A stretch of DNA of 64,000 nucleotides from Lichina pygmaea (Eukaryota > Ascomycota > Lichinomycetes > Lichinales > Lichinaceae), in contig OY730175.1 in assembly GCA_963422465.1 (NCBI GenBank), positions 1,302,001 to 1,366,000 of the forward strand, read 5' to 3'. This document shows, piece by piece, positions 45,918 through 56,483 of the stretch; within the stretch, counting starts at the first letter, position 1, and each line of letters begins with the position of its first letter. A program made the position numbers and the translations under genes. The notes beneath the pieces are model-generated. The model made no database searches. It worked only from the letters and a program-made list of their open reading frames with translations, and was not told where the DNA came from.

Positions 45918-46433
45918 TGTTACGACCCCTGGGATGGGAGCCACTCATTTATAGGCAATCAGGCCGCGGGCCAGGCAAGAGGACACCATGGAAGTCAAGT
46001 GACCAACCAACAAGGGGTCACGTGACTGTCGAGACACACGGGCGGCTTGACGCAGCATGCATGAAGCATCGAGACAATCTCACCAGTCTCGACGCAGGGT
46101 GCATAACATGGTGGGACCGTCGAGACAATCTCACCCGTCTCGACGTCAAGACTGTCAAGACAATCTCGATCGTCTCGACGGACCAGCACTATATAGTCCG
46201 GTGATAGTTCCCTTATGGAATGATTGTCTTCAACTTATGTTGTGATCCAGACAACTAGATCTACTTCAATACAATCCTTTTGTACGAAGCCATTGATCAG
46301 GTGTCACCACCACCACGTTCCACCAAACCCCTTCGCGCTCCTTGACACTCCTCCCCTGCGAGAACTAACCCGCCTTCCGCATCTCACCCTTAATCCTATA
46401 CTTGGTTAGGACAGCACAGTACAGACCGCAACA
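45918..46433 (+). repeat. 5' LTR
   Basis: 516 bp with TG..CA ends. A TATA-like box (CTATATAG) lies near 46189-46196. Three stem-loops of the form GTCGAGAC-loop-GTCTCGAC lie at 46068-46093, 46119-46144 and 46154-46179, upstream of the TATA-like box and therefore in the presumed U3. It differs from the 3' LTR at about 32 positions, nearly all C/T or G/A. Confidence 0.95.
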
Positions 46434-46451
46434 CTTTGAAGACTCTCAAGG

Positions 46452-47299
46452 ATGAGTACCTCAGGAGCAACCAACCCCGGATTCCCAGATGGAAAGATTA
46501 GCATCGCCAAGCCAGACCTGTTCTACGGCGAAAGAAACAAGGTTGATGACTGGCTCATGCAACTCCAAGTCTACTTTCAATTCCAACCAGAGACGAGGCT
46601 GCCTAAAGAAAAGTGGCCACTCTTTGCAACCACTTACATGAGAGGCAATGCCCACTGATAGATTAAGCCTTACGTCAACAAACATCTCTCAGGAAACAGA
46701 GATCACAACGGCACATCAGAATAGATGACAAAATAGACACAATTCAAGGACAAGATCAAAAGAATCCTTGGACCATCTAACAAAGACAAAGTGGCTATAC
46801 AAATGATCCAGCACATCAAGCAACGACACTCAGCCGCAGAGTACACCACACAGTTCAAACAATACTCAGTACTGACTGACTGGGACGACAACACCCTGAT
46901 GGTCATGTACTGATGTGGACTCAAGGAAAACATGAAGGATGAAATCACCTTTGACAGACGAGCGGTCGACACACTGGACGAGTGGTCAACACACTGGATA
47001 AGCTCATCACACAAGCAATCAACATCGATGACAAACTATTCGAGTGAGCGATAGAGAAACACCACGACAGAGGATACAGCCACCCCGCATGGCATGTGAG
47101 CAACCACTACAAGCTGCCTAACAAGGCACCGCCACATGACCCATATGGCTATGCACCCATGGAACTGGATGCAGTCCACCACAGGGGAAGGTTCACGAAG
47201 GGAAGGAACAACAAAAAGGGGAAAGCACTGAAGTGCTATGCCTGTGGCAAGCTAGGCCACATGGCGAAAGACTGTTGTTCAAAGAACAAGGTACACTGA
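46452..47299 (+). pseudogene. gag-like region, broken
   Basis: The ATG at 46452 opens a frame of 68 codons with capsid-like sequence (KPDLFYGERNKVDDWLMQLQ) that hits TGA and TAG at about 46655-46661. More in-frame stops follow near 46724, 46733 and 46912. A 20-bp tandem duplication at 46964-47003 (units start at 46964 and 46984) shifts the frame. The 3' part is intact and ends in a CCHC zinc knuckle, C-x2-C-x4-H-x4-C (CYACGKLGHMAKDC), followed by a stop at 47297-47299. The stop positions fit C-to-T and G-to-A changes. Function in a live element would be capsid and RNA packaging. Confidence 0.85.
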
Positions 47300-48009
47300 C
47301 AGCAACTTAATACGCTTGATGGAGACTGGAATGTCATCGAGCTGGAGGACCCACCAGGAGAGGCTCAGCTATCCCTCGAACAATAGGATAAATACGATCA
47401 GATATTGGAAGCAGCCCACCAACTGGCAACATCAGGAGGTAAGGACCTACTAGAACAGACAGGTCAGGACAAGGGACAGGAGCTCTTAACCACCTCTGAT
47501 AGGGACTGAGACAAACCCACGTCTATCAAAGAAGAAATACCACAAGGAAGCTATGCTTACAGCATGGACCCATGAAACCTACGGCAGAGTGAACTACAGT
47601 GGAGGTTTTGCACAAAGCACTACTACACCTACCACGAACAACTACGAAGTTACAGAGGACATTTACTCTACCGCGCCACCTGCTACAAGCATTGGGTCAA
47701 TTGCGAGAAGGATACGTGTGAGATCCACCTTTGGGACAAACGCCAACACACCGCATTCCCCGGGCACACACATGATTGGCACGAACACCTCATGTTCCTA
47801 CAGCAAGGCAACAACAACAACTGCTACATCAACAACTGGTAGTACTGCCTTAAGCCTGGATGTGAAAAGCATCAGCAAGACAAATTCATGAACAGATTCC
47901 TCAGAACTGATGGGAATAGCTGGACCCATTGCCCAGTCAGTGGAAAAACACTTCAATCAGGAAAAGACTGAACTCCCTTGTCAAGGGGTGACATCAGGAG
48001 CTCAACAAT

Positions 48010-51000
48010 ATGACCCCTAGCAACACAAAGCACCTGCGATTGCCTGTGTCACTACACGCCAACATGCCAGTACAGATATACGCGCTTGTTGACTCTGGAG
48101 CCAGCAGAAACTACATTTCAAGACAACTTTACGACACCCTCAGCACTGGAAGGAGACGCAAGTGGCAGCCCTATCAGCTCACGATGGCAAATGGACAGAC
48201 AGAGCTAGTCTGCCATGAGACGCAGCCAATGGAAATAGTTACCGGACACTATGCTGAAAGGATCCACCTTGATATTGTCAAGTTGGCCACTCAGGATATC
48301 TATTTGGGGATGCCTTGGCTAAAGAAGCACAACCCAGTTGTTAACTGGAGGACAGAAGTACTCATGTTTAGAAACTGCACTAACAACACAGCTCGGACCT
48401 GTTACCAGCTGCAGAAAGTGTGGACAGATAAGGGAAGGAGTCCTCAGTGGAACCTCACTGACAGAAAGGACAACTCTCAAGAGAAGAGGTCTACCTCGAC
48501 AGGCAAACCCCGGAACCAGGTGGCCAAACAGTCAGAGATAAAAAGAGAGGAAGTTGTTAACCCTCTGGAGATCTCTGAAGAGTACTGACCTGGGTATGAT
48601 AACCTCTTTCAGGAAGAGACAACAACAGCAGTGTTGCCTAAACACCAATCTTGGGATTATGAGATCAAGTTGCAACCAGGGACAGAGCCAGGATTTGGAC
48701 CAATTTACCAGTTATCAGAGAAAGAGCTCCAAGTACTTTGTGAGTACCTGGAGGAAAACCTGAAAAAAGGTTTCATTCGAGAATCTCAATCGCCAGCAGG
48801 ATACCTGATACTATTTGCACCAAAGAAAGACGGAAGTCTTTGACTTTGTGTGGATTACAGGAAACTCAACGACTATACCATCAAAAACTGATACCTGTTG
48901 CCAAATGTGAACAAATTATAAGACAGGATCAGCCAAGCTACAATCTTCACCAAGCTGGACTTGAAAGGAGCATACAACCTGATACACATGAAAAAAGGAG
49001 AAGAATGGAAGACAGCTTTCAGAACCTGATACGGACACTACAAGTATCTGGTCATGCTATTCGGACTCACAAACACACCAGCAACATGTCAAGCCTTGAT
49101 CAACAATATCATCAGAGCACACCTGGACCAAACAGCTATCACCTACCTGGACAACATTCTTGTCTACTCGAACACGTAACAGGAACATACCAAACATGTG
49201 AAGGATGTTCTATGATACCTACAAAAGGCAGGGCTCAAGCTCAACCTGAAGAAATACGAGTTCAACAAACCGGAAGTTGAATTCCTCAGATACATCATAG
49301 GGATTGAAGAGATCAAGATTGACCCTGAGAAAATCAAAGTGATTCAGCAATGGCCAACACTGACATCAGTTAAGGAAGTACAAGCCTTCCTAGAATTTGC
49401 CAACTTCAACCAACAGTTCATCAAGAACTACTCACAGATAGCAACACCACTGACAGAACTCACAAAGAAGGACGTGGAGTACTGGTGGACAGAGAGACAA
49501 CAAAAAGCATTCCAGCAGCTCAAGGACACTTGCGCCAAGGAACCAGTTCTCCTCAACTTCAAGATAGGCCAACCGACACAAATCAAGATGGACACTTCAG
49601 ATCAGGTAGTGGGAGCATGTTTATGCCAACAGGTAGACAATAAGTGGCACCCAGTTGCCTACTACTCACGCAAAATAACACAAGCAGAACAGAACTATGA
49701 TATCCACAACAAAGAGCTACTGGCAGTCGTCAACGCACTCAAACACTGGAGAGTGTACGCGGAAAGCAGTTCTGAACTCACTATTCTCACAGACCACAAG
49801 AATCTGATGATGTTCACAACAACCAAGAAGCTGAACTGACAACAAGTCAGATAGGCTGAACTCCTAGGGCAAAACAAGTTCAAGATCTTGTACACCCCCG
49901 GACAAGACAATAGGAAAGCAGACACACTAAGCTGACAAAAAGACCACATGGAAGATGATGAACACCAAGGAACAATCTTACAGCAGGACCAGCAAGGAAA
50001 CCTGGTACCTTGACCATAGATCAACGAGCTCACGGCAGAAGACACTAAAGAACTAATAAGGAACTACCACGATAATCCAGCACATGGTCACCCAAGAATC
50101 ACCAAGACCACAGACCTTATCCAACAGGCAGGGAACAATGTCATCAACCTCTGACAACATGTCACAAGCTACATCAGCAAGTGTCTACTATGCCAGAAAA
50201 ACAAACATGGAAGACATAAGCTATACAGAGAGAGACACCCAAACACAATACCAAGAGACCCTTGGGAAGACATGTCAATAGACTTCATCACAAAGCTACC
50301 CAAGTCCAAAGACCCAGTCACAGGAATCACCTACAATTCAATTATGGTGATCGTGGACAGATTCACAAAATACCTAATAGTGGTACCATTCAAGGAAACC
50401 CACACAGCAGAGCAGTTGGGACACCTCCTACTGGACAGATTGGTCAGAGACCACGGAGTTCCAATCACAGTTATTACTGACAGAGACAAACTCTTCACAT
50501 CCAACTACTGGAAAACAATCAGTGCAGCCATGGGAACAAAACCCAAGATGTCTACGGCCTATCACCCACGAACTGACAGCCAGACAGAGCAAGCAAACCA
50601 AGTCCTGGAGACTTATTTACAGCATTACATCAACCAGACCCACAGTAATTGGGTACAATTATTACCAGTGGCACAGCTGGCAATCAACCAGCACAGATCA
50701 GACTCAACAAAGGAATTGCTATTCTTTGCCAATTTTGGATGACACGCAAACATTGGAATGCCAAGCAGAGCTTCACCAAACACAGGGAAAGTACTCCAAC
50801 ATGACAAGCTCCTACGATAAACGCACACAATAATAAGGCATTATCTTCAAGAGACCTCAGAAAAGATGCAACGCCAAATAGACAAAAAATTGAAAATAGT
50901 ACCTCAGCTGAAGAAGGGGGATAAAGTCTACCTCCTCACAAAAAATTGGAAAGTCAAGAAACCAAGAACAAAGAAACTGGACCATGTCAAGGTCAGACTA

Positions 51001-51309
51001 TTTTCAGTCGAAGAAAGAACCAGACCAGTCAACATCAGACTGCGACTACTGAGAGACGCTCGGGTACACCCAAACTTTCACATCTTAATGATTGAATTAG
51101 CTGACCAGAGCACACCCTTGCAGGAAACATTTCATTACCAACCAGAGGAAGAACAGGAATTCAAGGTTGAACAGATCTTGAAGAGAAAAGGTCAGTGATA
51201 CCTTGTCAAGTGGAAAAACTACCCAGACTCAGAAAATACCTGGGAACTACTCAGGAACCTCGCGAACTGCCAGCTCCTCCTGCAGCAGTTCCAGCAGAAG
51301 CAGGACTGA
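48010..51309 (+). pseudogene. pol-like region (protease, RT, RNase H, integrase, chromodomain), broken
   Basis: Domains in order: aspartic protease with DSG at about 48091 (YALVDSGASRNYISRQLYDT); reverse transcriptase about 48640-49240; RNase H about 49560-49830 (KMDTSDQVVGACLCQQ, LTDHKN); and integrase about 50080-50760 with its three acidic residues visible (MSIDFITKL, ITDRDKLF, TDSQTEQ). The chromodomain is about 51160-51290 ([16 protein letters not shown]). In-frame stops occur at several points, among them about 48586, 48840, 48888, 48918, 49028, 49177 and 49213, and inside the chromodomain at 51196. The reverse transcriptase active-site motif reads YLDN at 49144-49155, so the second catalytic aspartate is lost. 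The damage is entirely substitutional in the parts I read. Confidence 0.88.
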
Positions 51310-51682
51310 ACAGCTCGGCCTGCAGCACGGACGTGTCAATAACTGTCACCGACAAGTCTTCACCATCCACCTCCATTTCAGCAACAAGGTACTGGAGCTT
51401 CTTCTTTGCTTGACCCTCAGCACCTTCAAGAACCTTTCGCTTTCAGGACACACAAGCCTGCAGCTCGGCAAGCTGCTCAACAAGAGTATCCCGCTTGGCC
51501 TCATCAACAGCCAAATCCTCGCGAAGGTTATCTCGGGTCATGTTCAGCAACTCCCAAGAAAGCGACACACAGGACTTTCCACGACAAGTGTATTCAGCGC
51601 ACTTCAACTTATTGTTGTCATCAGACATTCGGAAGCAGGGCTTGTGGTTCAAAACACAGAAGTCACACAGAGCAAGCGACAT
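51251..51682 (-). pseudogene. Antisense ORF in retrotransposon: Zn(II)2Cys6-like finger plus coiled coil
   Basis: On the opposite strand to gag-pol, an ATG at 51682 opens an 80-codon frame ending at TGA 51443-51445. The same frame then stays open for 63 more codons to a second stop at 51251-51253. Six cysteines in the first 40 residues are spaced C-x2-C-x6-C-x11-C-x4-C-x4-C. If Tyr31 (TAC) was once a Cys (TGC), the spacing would be exactly that of a Zn(II)2Cys6 cluster, and this is a RIP-type transition. A Trp-Glu-x-Leu segment and a long charged helix with Leu/Ala heptads follow (about residues 43-115), typical for a coiled coil. The 3' end overlaps the chromodomain coding end tail to tail. 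I recall similar short finger-plus-helix proteins in ascomycete annotations but no named family. Confidence 0.6.
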
Positions 51683-51795
51683 AAAGTTATGATCACAGAT
51701 CTGGGCTACCAGTTGTTTTCAGTAAGCAGAGGCACGTGATTTCGCAGACATACTTAAGAATTCATCAGGATGATGAATGAAGGAGAGGAGGGTAG

Positions 51796-52311
51796 TGTTA
51801 CGACCCCTGGGATAGGAGCCACTTATTTATAGGCAATCAGGCCGCGGGCCAGGCAAGAGGACACTATGGAAGTCAAGTGACCAACCAATAAGGGGTCACG
51901 TGACTGTCGAGACACACAGGTGGCTTGACGCAGCATGCATGAAGCATCGAGACAATCTCACCAGTCTTGACGCAGGGTGTATAACATAGTGGGACTGTCA
52001 AGACAATCTCACCCGTCTTGACGTCGAGACTGTCGAGACAATCTCGATCATCTCGACAGACCAGCACTATATAGTCTGGCGATAGTTCCCTTATGGAACA
52101 ATTGTCTTCAACTTATGTTGTGATCCAGACAACTAGATCTACTTCAATACAATCCTTTTGTACGAAGCCATTGATCAGGTGTCACCACCACGTTGTTCCA
52201 CCAAACCTCTTCGCGCTCCTTGACACTCCTCTCCTGCGAGAACCAACCCACCTTCCGCATCTCGCCCTTAATCCTATACTCGGTTAGGACGGCACGGTAC
52301 GGACCGCAACA
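51796..52311 (+). repeat. 3' LTR
   Basis: 516 bp, the same length as the 5' LTR, with TG..CA ends. The stem-loop region and the CTATATAG box are kept, though individual stems carry transitions (GTCTTGAC in place of GTCTCGAC). It is followed directly by the TGGAC target duplication. Apart from a 3-base cluster near 52190, all differences to the 5' LTR that I found are transitions, in both directions. Confidence 0.95.
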
Positions 52312-52316
52312 TGGAC

Positions 52317-53268
52317 CTACTGATTCTGGCAAGTGATCAAGTCAAGTTTTTTGTTGTTCTATTTAGTGAGATCAGTTGCTTGATCTGTAGTGGAATGTAG
52401 AACATGTAACTTACTGTATGTTTGGTACTAGATAGAGGAAGAAGAGAGAAGAGAAGGGGGAAGAGATATAGAAAGACTACAACAGAGGTACTGTACTTGT
52501 AGACACTGGTAGGCTACAGTAGACTAAGCTACATTGGCTAGGCTAGGCTAAGGATAGTGTGGTCACTGCACTGTACAGGTACAGCTCGACTGCCGCCACT
52601 GTAGGGGTACACAGCGTGCAGGCTGGACTTGCTTTACAAGTGTAACAAGTGATCATCAACTTAGTGTACCAGTACGGGAGTACATATCCTGTGTTTGTAT
52701 GCACATTGACTGGTACCCACTGTGACAGGTAACCGACGTGTAGACATACGCAACTGGTTAAATAGGCCAAACAACAGCCTTCCAATCCGATTAGAACAAG
52801 CTGCGACAAACCGAAGCATTATCCCTCTTCTTCTCCTCTCATCGGATCATCATTGCATTTCTCTAGCCTTGTCAGTTCAAGACAAGATAACAGTCATCCA
52901 GTGCTGTCCAAGAACACAAGATCGTGAGGCTGCAAGGCACAGAAGATCCCAAGGTCACAAGGTCCCCAGCTTCAACTTCCCAGGACGATACGTATCCACT
53001 TCTCTTTTTCTGTACGGAGCAGAAGTTATCACGATCAAACCGGCTCTGTGGTCTACATCACAGTACCGGTGCAAGATATCTTACAGCACCCAGCTCCACA
53101 TACGCTCGATAACATAGCGCTCCTACGGACCACCTTTGACTTCCGAATTCGGCTACGGTACCGGTACCGCCGCTACGTACGATCCAACCCTTTGCGAGAA
53201 ACATCCCGACTTCGTCTCCAGTCCTCTCCCACACGGATCCCGGTACCGGTACCGGTACAGAATAGACG
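52317..53268. other. Upstream region of the dehydrogenase gene
   Basis: A CTAGGCTAGGCTAAGG short repeat lies at 52537-52552. GGTACC repeats cluster at 53155-53170 and 53240-53260, immediately before the start codon at 53269. Frames in between have no recognisable motif. Confidence 0.45.
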
Positions 53269-54764
53269 ATGAAGAAGTGGATCTTCATCGCGCCGTCCTC
53301 GCGAGGCCTCGGCTTCCACATGACCCGGCTTCTCCTGCGCAAGACGTCCTTGCCTATCGTCGCCACGGCTCGGTCGACAGACTTGGATAGCGTCAGGACG
53401 GAGATTTTATGTTAGATGGTTTCACTCGTCTTTGCCTTTTCCGGCTGTCGTCGGACACTGCTCGTCTCTTCTCTTTTGCTCGTACCGTTCTTGGACGTCG
53501 GATCACCTTGGTCGAGGCCCTGGAGGTCGTCGTCGATGCTGTCCGAGGTGCTGGTCTCGTCGCTAGCCCAGGTCAACTTGTCTCCTGTCGGCCATCGCGG
53601 ACGGTACGGCCGTTGTACGGTCCATTGAGCCTTCTACTATGAATTCATCCAGACGTTTGCCAGGAGAATCATGTTTGCGAGCTTTTCTGAATGTTTACAT
53701 GCTCGACATCATAGCCCTGGACCTTCCATGTAAAGGAACCCATCTGTATGCCCCGCTGAGCTTTGTCTGACGTCGTCCTGTTGAAGATATGAATGCTTTT
53801 CCTATACCCATGGTCATCAGACATTGCTGATGCTGCATCGCAAACAGCACGGAGCAATGCGGGCGGTCCGAATGATACACAAGTGGAAGACGACAAGAGA
53901 CTCCACCTGCTGCGGCTAGACGTCACCGGTATCTGCACCCTTTGCGTCCAAGATGGGCCAGCATCGAAGACGGTCGACATCAGATCATCATGGCGCAAGT
54001 ACTGAACGGCGCCAGATGAACCCTCCATCGAAGCGGCAGCGCAGTACTGCCAGGACCATTTCCCCGTCCGCGGACATGGCGACGGCCCGGATCGGGTCGA
54101 GCCGCACCACCTGCATCTTGCGTTCATCGGTCCGGGAATCCTGCCTCACCCACCAGAGAAATCGCCGTCGCAGATCGATCTGCAGCGGACGCGGGATATC
54201 TTTGCCGTGAACACGATCGGACCGATGTTGCTGTTCAAGCACTTCTCTCCCTTTCTCCCGCGACGCGGCCCGTCCGCGGCGTCTTCGTCGTCGACGTCGT
54301 CGTCGTCTCCGAGCGTCGATCGATCGAGCAACGTCAACAAGTACGCGACGGCCGTATGGGCCACGCTGTCGGCGCGACTGGGCTCCATCGCCGACAACCG
54401 CTCGGGAGGATGGTACGCGTACCGGGCCTCGAAGAGCGCCGTCAACAGCCTGACGCGCTCCTTCGACCTGCACCTGCAGCTGACGTCCGCCGAGAGGGCC
54501 ATGGCCGTCGCGCTTCACCCAGGCACCGTCAGGACCGATCTCACCGGCTGGTTTCTCGACAAGGACCGGAAGAGCGGTGGTGGTGGTGGTAGTGGTGGTA
54601 GTGGCGGCGGGCATGTCTCGCGAGAGGGCGGTGCGGCGGCGAGCGAACGAAGAGTCTTTGAACCGCACGAGGCGGTCGAGAATCTGCTCGACCTGATGAG
54701 CGAGATGGGTACAGACAGGAGAGGTCGTTGTTGGGATTGGAGGGGCGACGAGATTCCTTCGTGA
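53269..54764 (+). CDS. Short-chain dehydrogenase/reductase
   Basis: An NAD(P)(H)-dependent oxidoreductase with a Rossmann fold; substrate unknown. The model has exons 53269-53410, 53821-53928 and 54016-54764, giving about 332 residues. The nucleotide-binding segment at the N-terminus is MKKWIFIAPSSRGLGFHMTR. Then LHLLRLDVT joins DEPSIEAAAQYC. HLHLAFIGPGILPHPPEKSP and FAVNTIGPMLLFKHFSPFLP follow. The catalytic YxxxK is in GGWYAYRASKSAVNSLTRSF, and ALHPGTVRTDL comes after it. An insert of about 20 Ser residues (near 54290) and a Gly/Ser stretch (54575-54610) are unusual expansions. The first intron of about 410 nt is long for this genome and has a weak GTTAGA donor, so that junction is uncertain. 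The later junction (GTATCT..CCAG) is well supported. Confidence 0.82.
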
Positions 54765-55021
54765 CCTCTTTCTCTCTCTCTCTCTCTCTCTCTCTTTCCG
54801 CCTTCTCTTCCTTTTCTCTCTCTCCTCTCTCTTTCCCCTTTCGAACCCCATCCATCATCCTTTTAGATTCATCCAATCCTCTCGACGATTTAAAATCCTT
54901 CATCCTCGGTATCGGGTCGTAGTCTACCACCGACTAGAAGCCACTCTAGATGGCAAAGACGGTCTGTTTGTTCCCATCCGGTGAGGGTCTGATGAGATGG
55001 CCATCGATGATCATCGTCTCG

Positions 55022-55057
<36 letters not shown>

Positions 55058-55221
55058 CTGTCTCGCTGTTGCTGCTTTCGTCCCCCCCGCACCATCCTCA
55101 CTACCTCTACGTACTCGGATTAGATTGCGTACTGTATACAATCCAAAACCCGCTCACACCTCACCGACACCTCACCGACACATCCACACCCATCTACCTA
55201 CAACTCTCCATTCTCCAAAGA

Positions 55222-55253
<32 letters not shown>

Positions 55254-55326
55254 GCCCACCTCCATCTCCGTCTCTTCCTTCCTCCCAACTCTCCCTTCCC
55301 ACTCGGACAATAAAAAAATCCAGAGA

Positions 55327-55357
<31 letters not shown>

Positions 55358-56483
55358 CTTCTACATCTACATCTCTCCTCTCTCTCTTCCATTTGGCACC
55401 GTCAAACAAGTCATCGTTGTTGGAGCAATAATCACATGTACTTAGCTTTGAGTGGCAAGTCAGTGGCTCCGTCAGGTTCATCGTCGACGGTCCAAGAACT
55501 GCATGTACCTGGTACATAAGTAACTTTTCGAGTCTGGTACTTGGTAAATCTGTCCTGCAGAACTCCGGACCAACACTCTACAACTTCTTGCTCCCACTAG
55601 ATTGTTATTTTCTTGTTGTCGCTAGTAGTAGAACTACTTAGTCGTGATGTACGTAGTGATGGTCGTGACGTTGGTGGTAAGCACCAGGGGTGGTGGTACC
55701 AGTGGTAGTAGTGTCCACAGTAAAAGTCTTCGTAGCAAACACAAGTCTTCCAAACAGCAGTGGGACCAAGGTCACGACAAGCATCCATCCATCGATCATC
55801 TGTAGTCCCGCAACTTCATCAGGTCTACATATATCAAAGAAGTATTCATGGGCACTGGTGAACACTCAGTGGCTGGCTAGTCAATGCACTCCGAAGAAAT
55901 ATCACTCACATGACCTATTGATAATGCTGTGCCCATGAATGTAGACGTAGAAAGTACCCCATAGACCAGATCTGTACCTATAGAACCATCCTCACGGACC
56001 GCCACCCATGCACGCTGACTGACTGGCTATTCACAGGCCTTGCCTGAATTCGCCCACTCACAGACTGACTTTCGGTGACTGCCTGGAAGTATTCACAGCC
56101 CGGCGACTACAATTGAAAGTACAGCATACAGTCCCCATTCAAGCTGCTTCGTGAGGTCATGTGGATTGATTCCCGCGCTTTCGTCAGTCGATTATCTGCA
56201 AAAGGCTCATTCATCGAGACCTGTCGAGACCCATTGAGCTTTTGTGGAAGGACGCCTGTTGACCATTGACCGTTGACCATTGACCATTGACGAATAAGGC
56301 GCCTTCTGGGGGAAAGGGGACAATAGGAAGGAGGAAACCGGGGAAAAGGGGGAAGAGGGGGGGGGGGGGGGGAGGGAATATATAAAGTCTCCGCTGCCTG
56401 CTGCTTCAACGTCGCCTCTCTCATCTCCCACATCTACCATCCACCGAACAGACCTGTCAACCGGACTCCTCCGCCACTTCTTT
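54765..56483. other. 1.7-kb intergenic region rich in microsatellites
   Basis: CT repeats lie at about 54768-54800 and 55023-55052, an ATC/TCA repeat at 55226-55252, a TTC repeat at 55328-55362 and a GT/GGTGGTA patch near 55670-55710. TTGACCATTGACCATTGACC units are at 56256-56292, and an 18-base G run is at about 56355-56373. Two direct repeats of CTCACCGACA lie at 55165-55190. Open frames here only translate these repeats. Confidence 0.6.

Larger units (their letters stand above)
45918..52311 (+). mobile_element. Ty3/gypsy chromovirus, structurally complete but inactivated
   Basis: The 6394-bp element has two 516-bp LTRs, each starting TGTTACGACC and ending CGCAACA, and is flanked by a perfect 5-bp target duplication TGGAC (45913-45917 and 52312-52316). 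Internal order is gag with a zinc knuckle, protease, reverse transcriptase, RNase H, integrase and chromodomain, which defines a chromovirus. A purine-rich tract at about 51779-51795 directly precedes the 3' LTR, as expected for plus-strand priming. All coding regions carry several stop codons. An additional antisense ORF lies between the chromodomain and the 3' LTR. The primer-binding site after 46433 was not recognised as a standard tRNA complement. Confidence 0.95.

Noticed and set aside
54997-55431. 144-codon frame with long Ser, Leu and Ile runs
   Set aside because: It translates CT, ATC and TTC microsatellites; the amino-acid runs have no coding meaning.
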